From: Sulfurimonas sp.
GTDB lineage: Bacteria; Campylobacterota; Campylobacteria; Campylobacterales; Sulfurimonadaceae
Direction of reading: 5' to 3'
Assembly: GCA_015663215.1 (NCBI GenBank)
Contig: DQSP01000239.1
Coordinates: 1 to 10,226 of the forward strand
DNA: 10,226 nt
This document shows positions 7,352-10,226 of the stretch, piece after piece. The translations under genes were made by a program, and so were the position numbers. The notes below the pieces were generated by a model. The model made no database searches. It saw only the letters and a program-made list of their open reading frames with translations, and was not told the DNA's origin. Numbering within the stretch: the stretch's first letter is position 1; each line of letters opens with the position of its first letter.

Positions 7352-7693
7352 TTCTGAAAGGTTCATTTGAGAAGGGAATGCTATGGGGATTGTAAGAGAT
7401 GCCATAAAATCAGAAAGCTCTGAGGTGTCTATGTTTATGGGCTCGCTTAAGTGTGTATAACTACCAACTAGACTCACAGAAGGAAGGTACATAGACTCTG
7501 CAGATGATTTTTTAAGCTCTGCACGAGTTACATCTGCATTTGAGGCTTTCATACCCTCACTTTTAGTTTGGATACTATTCCAAGCCTCTTGTATACTCAT
7601 ACTCGCATAGAGTGAGAGTTTTAAAAGTCCTAAAATGATAAAAAGTTTCATATGGCTCCTATTTGTAAGCAATTGTATCCCAAATTCACTTAA

Positions 7694-8200
7694 TTACAGA
7701 ACTCTTTGATCTAAAATAAAGTCTACGATTACATGTATAAAAACCTGTATTTTTTGGTTAGCATCTACACTTAGAGTGGCAAGCTCTTTGTATCTATTTA
7801 TGCGCTCTTTATATAAACCCCTAGCTCGTTTTTCATCTTGAAGTAGTGGGCGTTTTGCATGTTCTTTTTGTGAGAGCCTATTGAGTATAACATCAAAATC
7901 AGCATCTATATAAATTATGAGTGATTTCTCAGCTATAGTACTATGTATCGGTAGTCCACCACCCGTAGCGATGACTTGCCCTTTTTTTTGAGTGATTTCA
8001 TTTATACATTTTTGCTCTAATTCACGAAAATACTCTTCGCCTTTATCTTTAAATATATCATTGATACTCGCACCAAGTTCTTTCTCAATAACACTATCTA
8101 TATCTACAAAATCTTTATGTAAGTACCTCGCAAGAGTCTTGCCTACACTAGTTTTACCACTACCCATAAAACCTATCAATACTATGTTCTCATATACCAA
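7694..8200 (-). CDS. aroK: Shikimate kinase
   Basis: Shikimate kinase, 168 aa, phosphorylates shikimate with ATP to give shikimate 3-phosphate, the fifth step of the chorismate (aromatic amino acid) pathway in the cytoplasm. It shows Walker A GFMGSGKT (10-17), the DxD pair D33/D35 for Mg and shikimate, R59 in FRELE for shikimate binding, GGG at 80-82, the LID arginine R117 in KRPLL, and R136 in NRY. The length is normal. The start is TTG at 8200, chosen because a strong AAGGTG Shine-Dalgarno lies a few nt upstream, the protein begins right at the first beta-strand, and no in-frame ATG is available. It is divergent from trxA and lies 42 bp upstream of the export operon, so it may lead that transcript although the function is unrelated. 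Confidence 0.96.
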   Translation of the reverse strand: MVYENIVLIGFMGSGKTSVGKTLARYLHKDFVDIDSVIEKELGASINDIFKDKGEEYFRELEQKCINEITQKKGQVIATGGGLPIHSTIAEKSLIIYIDADFDVILNRLSQKEHAKRPLLQDEKRARGLYKERINRYKELATLSVDANQKIQVFIHVIVDFILDQRVL

Positions 8201-8205
8201 TTCTT

Positions 8206-8211
8206 CACCTT
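8206..8211 (-). promoter_or_regulatory. Shine-Dalgarno deciding the TTG start of aroK
   Basis: On the minus strand AAGGTG precedes the TTG at 8200 by 5 nt. In-frame stop codons (TAG, TAA) lie just upstream of the Shine-Dalgarno, so no longer version of the protein is possible. The nearby ATG (TATATGAG) is out of frame. Confidence 0.65.
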
Positions 8212-8255
8212 TTTTTACTATTTTAAAAATAAATTTTTTATTAGCATGACTATAC

Positions 8256-8261
8256 TATAAT
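8256..8261 (+). promoter_or_regulatory. -10 box (TATAAT) for trxA
   Basis: A perfect TATAAT lies 26 nt before the ATG at 8288, preceded by an AT-rich run with T-tracts (8211-8241) instead of a -35 hexamer, a pattern usual in Campylobacterota. The start near 8268 leaves a leader of about 20 nt holding the AAAGGA Shine-Dalgarno (8277-8282). Confidence 0.6.
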
Positions 8262-8287
8262 ACTCTTTTAAAATACAAAGGATACGT

Positions 8288-8656
8288 ATGTCATATACAG
8301 ATTTAACAACAAAAAACTTTAACGAAACAATTGATGATAAAAATATAGTAATAATTGACTTTTGGGCAGAATGGTGTGGTCCGTGTAAGCAATTTGCACC
8401 CATTTTTGAAAAAGTAGCAGAGAAAAATCCAGATATTACTTTTGGTAAGGTCAATACTGAAGAGCAAAAAGCGATAGCATCACAATATGATGTTTTTTCT
8501 ATTCCAACACTTGTCGTAATGAGAGATGGTATTGTTTTACTTAACCAAGCTGGAATGCTTCCTGAAGAAACATTTGATAAACTCATCACTCATGTGAAAG
8601 GTTTAGATATGGATGCAGTTCGTAAAGAGTTAGATGAAGCAGAGGATGAAGAGTAG
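8288..8656 (+). CDS. trxA: Thioredoxin
   Basis: A cytoplasmic thioredoxin of 122 aa that reduces protein disulfides and is itself recycled by thioredoxin reductase. It has the active site WCGPCK (29-34), the buried Asp of the IDFWAEWC strand (D24) and the cis-proline of SIPT (P73), all as in the family. The final strand differs from the classical type: QAGMLPEE replaces the usual G-rich segment, and an acidic tail (about 108-122, ending LDEAEDEE) makes it longer than the roughly 105-109 aa of E. coli TrxA. The ATG at 8288 follows AAAGGA by 5 nt, and a TATAAT at 8256-8261 supports its own promoter. It is divergent from aroK and convergent with the 82-aa gene, 5 bp apart. A specialised thioredoxin-like role cannot be excluded. 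Confidence 0.93.
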   Translation: MSYTDLTTKNFNETIDDKNIVIIDFWAEWCGPCKQFAPIFEKVAEKNPDITFGKVNTEEQKAIASQYDVFSIPTLVVMRDGIVLLNQAGMLPEETFDKLITHVKGLDMDAVRKELDEAEDEE

Positions 8657-8672
8657 TTCTTTTACTCTTTAT
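8646..8672. terminator. Possible bidirectional hairpin between trxA and the convergent gene
   Basis: AAGAGTA (8649-8655) pairs with TACTCTT (8663-8669) around a 7-nt loop, and the stem can extend to about 10 bp with one G-U pair. It overlaps both stop codons. The stem is AT-rich and no clear U-tract follows, so termination strength is doubtful. Confidence 0.3.
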
Positions 8673-8910
8673 TATCCTCAATCAAAGCAAGAACTCTAAC
8701 AAGAGTGTTTTCGTTTGGTACACAGTTAGTTAAGACAGCCGCAGTATAGTAATTACCCATAGCCTCTGCTTGAGTCTCGCTCGCACCATTGTTTAACTCT
8801 GCTTCTACTGCAATCTTAGCATGCTTTTTATATAACTCTGCATACCCAGCTACAGTTAATTTATCTTTACTCTTAAGTTCATTTTTGAAATCTTCTTGTA
8901 GGTTTTTCAT
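8662..8910 (-). CDS. Hypothetical protein, 82 aa
   Basis: I do not recognise this 82-aa protein. It has no signal peptide or membrane helix. The N-terminal half is rich in Lys/Glu and probably helical (about 3-45, including GYAELYKKHAKIAVEAEL), followed by AMGNYYTAAVLTNCVP with a single Cys at about 63 and a short helical end. The ATG at 8910 is 6 nt after AAGGA, which overlaps the stop region of the upstream cold-shock-like gene (8-bp gap), so the two are almost certainly one transcript and may work together. It is convergent with trxA. The good ribosome site and tight operon position make it a credible gene despite its size. Confidence 0.75.
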   Translation of the reverse strand: MKNLQEDFKNELKSKDKLTVAGYAELYKKHAKIAVEAELNNGASETQAEAMGNYYTAAVLTNCVPNENTLVRVLALIEDNKE

Positions 8911-8918
8911 TTGTATCC

Positions 8919-9377
8919 TTATATGTTATTAGATAGAGGGACTATCTTACCGTTAATCTTCTCAACAACAGTTGTACTAGAGGCTGTTTGAGTGATAATA
9001 AGCTCTTGAGACTCACCTGTAGCAAAACTTCGTAGTATTAAAGTCCTCACTGCATCACTATTTGTATCTTTAACAAGTTTAAAACCCAAATCGGTGAAGT
9101 GTTTGAGATACTCATCAACACTAGTCTCGTTTTTATTATCGCTTGAACTTTCTTCTTTTGGTTTAGCTGAAGCTCTACTTATATCATCTTGTGAAGCTAC
9201 TCTAACCTTAACACTTGTTACATCAGTCTCATATGCTATCTTTTGACCAACCGCTGGTGAGTTACTACTATCTGCCCACTGAGTTTGACTAAACTCTTTT
9301 TGCCCTCCATCGGAGAGCATTATAAGACCTGTACCTTGCTCACTATTATACTGAAAAATCATACCTATAAAAATCAT
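8919..9377 (-). CDS. Two-domain protein with a degenerate cold-shock-like (OB-fold) N-terminus
   Basis: A 152-aa protein. Residues about 6-60 read like a cold-shock domain (MIFQYNSEQGTGLIMLSDG, then W34 and VGQKIAYETD, matching the VGQ-V-F end of the fold). However, the RNA-binding aromatics are missing: the RNP1-like site is QGTGLI instead of KGFGFI, and the RNP2 site is KEFSQ instead of VFVH. A Ser/Lys/Glu-rich linker (about 62-86) joins a C-terminal domain (87-152, DEYLKHFTDLGFKLVK...) with alternating hydrophobic strands that I do not recognise. The start is ATG 9377, preceded by AAGGA at 5 nt. A 15-bp tandem duplication creates a second in-frame ATG at 9362, probably the ancestral start, but its own Shine-Dalgarno is too close. 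The 82-aa gene follows 8 bp downstream. An RNA- or nucleic-acid-linked role is only an inference. Confidence 0.75.
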   Translation of the reverse strand: MIFIGMIFQYNSEQGTGLIMLSDGGQKEFSQTQWADSSNSPAVGQKIAYETDVTSVKVRVASQDDISRASAKPKEESSSDNKNETSVDEYLKHFTDLGFKLVKDTNSDAVRTLILRSFATGESQELIITQTASSTTVVEKINGKIVPLSNNI

Positions 9378-9383
9378 ACCTAT
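9354..9383. repeat. Perfect 15-bp tandem duplication covering a translation start
   Basis: Two adjacent identical 15-bp units, AAAAATCATACCTAT on the plus strand, lie at 9354-9368 and 9369-9383. On the minus strand each unit reads ATAGGTATGATTTTT, so the duplication repeats ATG ATT TTT ATA GGT in frame and adds five codons (MIFIG) to the cold-shock-like protein. Confidence 0.9.
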
Positions 9384-9433
9384 CCTTACTCTATAAAATA
9401 TTAACCAATAAATGAATTTTAGCTTCTTTAGCT

Positions 9434-9450
9434 TAACATTGAATTTGTTA
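9434..9450. promoter_or_regulatory. Candidate operator: inverted repeat TAACA-N7-TGTTA over the haemoglobin promoter
   Basis: TAACA (9434-9438) and TGTTA (9446-9450) form perfect 5-bp arms with a 7-nt spacer, and the right arm overlaps the extended -10 of the haemoglobin gene. That is a place where a repressor or a Crp/Fnr-type protein could act. It is loosely like the TTAAC-N4-GTTAA box I recall for NssR in Campylobacter, but the spacing differs, so the match is weak. Confidence 0.28.
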
Positions 9451-9454
9451 TACT
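9446..9454 (+). promoter_or_regulatory. Extended -10 promoter (TGT TATACT) for the truncated haemoglobin
   Basis: TGT followed by TATACT (9449-9454) gives an extended -10 element 25 nt before the ATG at 9480. No -35 hexamer is visible at normal spacing. The leader of about 18 nt contains AAAGAG as a modest Shine-Dalgarno. Confidence 0.5.
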
Positions 9455-9479
9455 TTTAAAAACAAAATAAAGAGTTAAT

Positions 9480-9857
9480 ATGCAGTACAAAACAATTACT
9501 AAAAAAAATATTCGCCTTATGCTTGATCGTTTTTACAGTAACATACTTAAAGATGAGCTAATAGCTGATTTTTTTATAGATAAGCTAGATGATGAAATGA
9601 TTTCAGATGAGTGGCAACACCATTTAAACCTTTTGACAGACTTTTGGGCTTCAATCCTTTTAGAAGACACGGCATATGCAGGAAAACCGCTAAAGCCTCA
9701 TATGACTATGCAAGGTTTAACGAGAGAGAGTTTTGGTAGATGGTTAGAGCTTTTCGCTCTAAGTGTAGATAAATTCTACGAAGAAGAGGCTGCTAATAAA
9801 TTTAAACACCACAGTAAGATAGTGGCAGATAATTTCATCAAAGCATTAAAACTCTAG
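9480..9857 (+). CDS. Group III truncated haemoglobin (Ctb-like)
   Basis: A haem-binding globin of 125 aa that resembles Campylobacter jejuni Ctb, a group III (trHbP) globin of the nitrosative and oxygen stress response. Key positions can be assigned by that likeness: TyrB10 at Y19 (RFYSNI), distal HisE7 at H48 (EWQHH), the FWA core at 55-57, proximal HisF8 at H74 (GKPLKPH) and TrpG8 at W88 (GRWLELF). All are present, so haem and O2/NO chemistry should be intact. Length and the all-helical character fit. The gene has its own extended -10 promoter and a candidate inverted repeat. It is divergent from the cold-shock-like gene and ends 1 bp from the stop of the convergent outer-membrane protein gene. 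The physiological ligand (O2 or NO) cannot be told from sequence. Confidence 0.92.
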   Translation: MQYKTITKKNIRLMLDRFYSNILKDELIADFFIDKLDDEMISDEWQHHLNLLTDFWASILLEDTAYAGKPLKPHMTMQGLTRESFGRWLELFALSVDKFYEEEAANKFKHHSKIVADNFIKALKL

Positions 9858-9858
9858 A

Positions 9859-10226
9859 TTAATCCATTTGCCATTTAAAAATAACACTTGCATAAAAAGA
9901 TGTTAAATCTCTAAAGTCATATGTAGCTGTACCTTGTGTAATCGTACTGTCCATAAACATGTACTTTGCACCAAGTTCAAGGTCTAGTGTCTCTGTTGCA
10001 TGAAAGTTAAAACCAACATCTCCACCAAAATAAGGTGTAGTTAAGTTTACACCAGGATCCATACCATCAGAAGAAGGTGCAATTTCGATATAAGCAAGTC
10101 CACCATTTCCTCCAATAAAGAAGTCAGCATATTTTGAAAAGTTAAACTTGTACTGTCCTTCTATTCCACCAGTGAGTAAATTATTACTTCCATCTGCTAG
10201 AAAATTACGCGCACTAAAGAAAATTC
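9859..10226 (-). CDS. Outer-membrane beta-barrel protein, 3' part (runs off the window)
   Basis: The minus-strand frame is open from the stop at 9859-9861 to the window edge, so this is the C-terminal 121 residues of a larger protein; the Met at 10062 is internal and not the start. The product alternates polar and hydrophobic residues in strand-length blocks (GIEGQYKFNFSKYADFFIG, PYFGGDVGFNFHATETLDLE, TSFYASVIFKW), with Gly and aromatic residues at strand ends, typical of small porin-like or OmpA/OmpW-type barrels. The last strand ends FKWQMD, a slightly unusual end, since barrels commonly finish on Phe or Trp. No ligand can be assigned. It is convergent with the haemoglobin gene with a 1-bp gap. 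Confidence 0.75.
   Translation of the reverse strand, partial: IFFSARNFLADGSNNLLTGGIEGQYKFNFSKYADFFIGGNGGLAYIEIAPSSDGMDPGVNLTTPYFGGDVGFNFHATETLDLELGAKYMFMDSTITQGTATYDFRDLTSFYASVIFKWQMD

Larger units (their letters stand above)
6314..7651 (-). pseudogene. TolC-like outer-membrane efflux protein, broken by two in-frame stops
   Basis: Three collinear open segments in one frame (7651-7349, 7312-6560 and 6550-6314) together form one TolC-family protein of 445 codons, the usual family length. The breaks are TAA at 7349-7351 and TAG at 6560-6562; there is no frameshift. Read-through gives NLSE*DIFLADLQV...LYVGGKIDAAN and MSDRE*FNALNSSIELAHENYRLR, which fit TolC conservation (GGKI before the first long helix, the second-repeat SIELAHENYRLRELAFSEG and the later STSVELVDAQ). 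The likely lost residues are Gln at both sites (CAA and CAG). The true start is the ATG at 7651, with AGGAG just upstream, followed by a signal peptide cut after LSLYA. The longer frame from TTG 7672 would run through that Shine-Dalgarno. The gene follows aroK by 42 bp and overlaps hlyD by 1 nt. Without read-through no outer-membrane channel is made from this locus. Confidence 0.88.

Noticed and set aside
7349..7672. A 107-aa protein starting at TTG 7672 as an independent gene
   Set aside because: The segment is only the N-terminal part of the TolC-like pseudogene. The AGGAG Shine-Dalgarno and signal peptide point to ATG 7651, so the TTG start would run through the ribosome site.
8218..8589. 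Minus-strand open frame opposite trxA
   Set aside because: It lies over a certain thioredoxin gene and its promoter, and its product resembles no family.
9859..10062. A 67-aa protein starting at ATG 10062
   Set aside because: The frame stays open upstream to the window edge with matching beta-barrel sequence, so that Met is internal.
1..10226. CRISPR array, tRNA/rRNA, insertion sequence, prophage or defence system
   Set aside because: No spaced direct repeats, no tRNA cloverleaf, no transposase or integrase motifs and no terminal inverted repeats were seen on either strand.

Overview
This AT-rich window with very compact gene packing looks like the chromosome of a Campylobacterota (Epsilonproteobacteria) bacterium, most likely a Sulfurimonas-type free-living member. 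The grounds are protein character (a Ctb-like group III truncated haemoglobin, a Lys-for-Arg DedA protein, a TolC/HlyD/two-ABC-2-permease export operon of the type I recall from Helicobacter), TATAAT-type -10 boxes without recognisable -35 boxes, and short intergenic gaps. The genus is an inference. I see no rRNA, tRNA, insertion sequence, phage gene or CRISPR array.

Layout. (1) 39-2600, minus: uvrB (nucleotide-excision repair) followed 12 bp later by a DedA-family membrane protein. (2) 2707-3039, plus: a small, probably helical protein of unknown function, divergent from uvrB across a 106-bp region holding two -10 boxes and a 12-bp palindrome. (3) 3045-8200, minus: aroK (shikimate kinase, TTG start), then an export operon in the order tolC-like, hlyD-like, ABC-2 permease, ABC-2 permease, with no ATP-binding subunit. 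(4) 8288-8656, plus: thioredoxin. (5) 8662-9377, minus: a two-gene unit of a degenerate cold-shock-like protein and an 82-aa unknown protein. (6) 9480-9857, plus: a group III truncated haemoglobin. (7) 9859-10226, minus: the 3' end of an outer-membrane beta-barrel gene that runs off the window.

The most notable thing is damage to the export operon by three separate in-frame stop codons and no frameshift. The tolC-like gene is cut by TAA (7349-7351) and TAG (6560-6562). Reading through both restores one continuous 445-codon TolC-type protein. The first permease stops at TGA (4238-4240). Reading through adds a hydrophobic segment and basic tail that ends exactly in an ATGA overlap with the next gene, giving 380 codons against 381 in its partner. 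HlyD and the second permease are open. This looks like a recently inactivated efflux system, or sequence error, or, less likely, programmed read-through. Together with the missing ATPase it is the best target for follow-up.

Smaller points of interest are a possible leaderless uvrB transcript, a perfect 15-bp in-frame tandem duplication of a start region (9354-9383), an inverted repeat over the haemoglobin promoter, and three convergent gene pairs separated by only 5, 5 and 1 bp.
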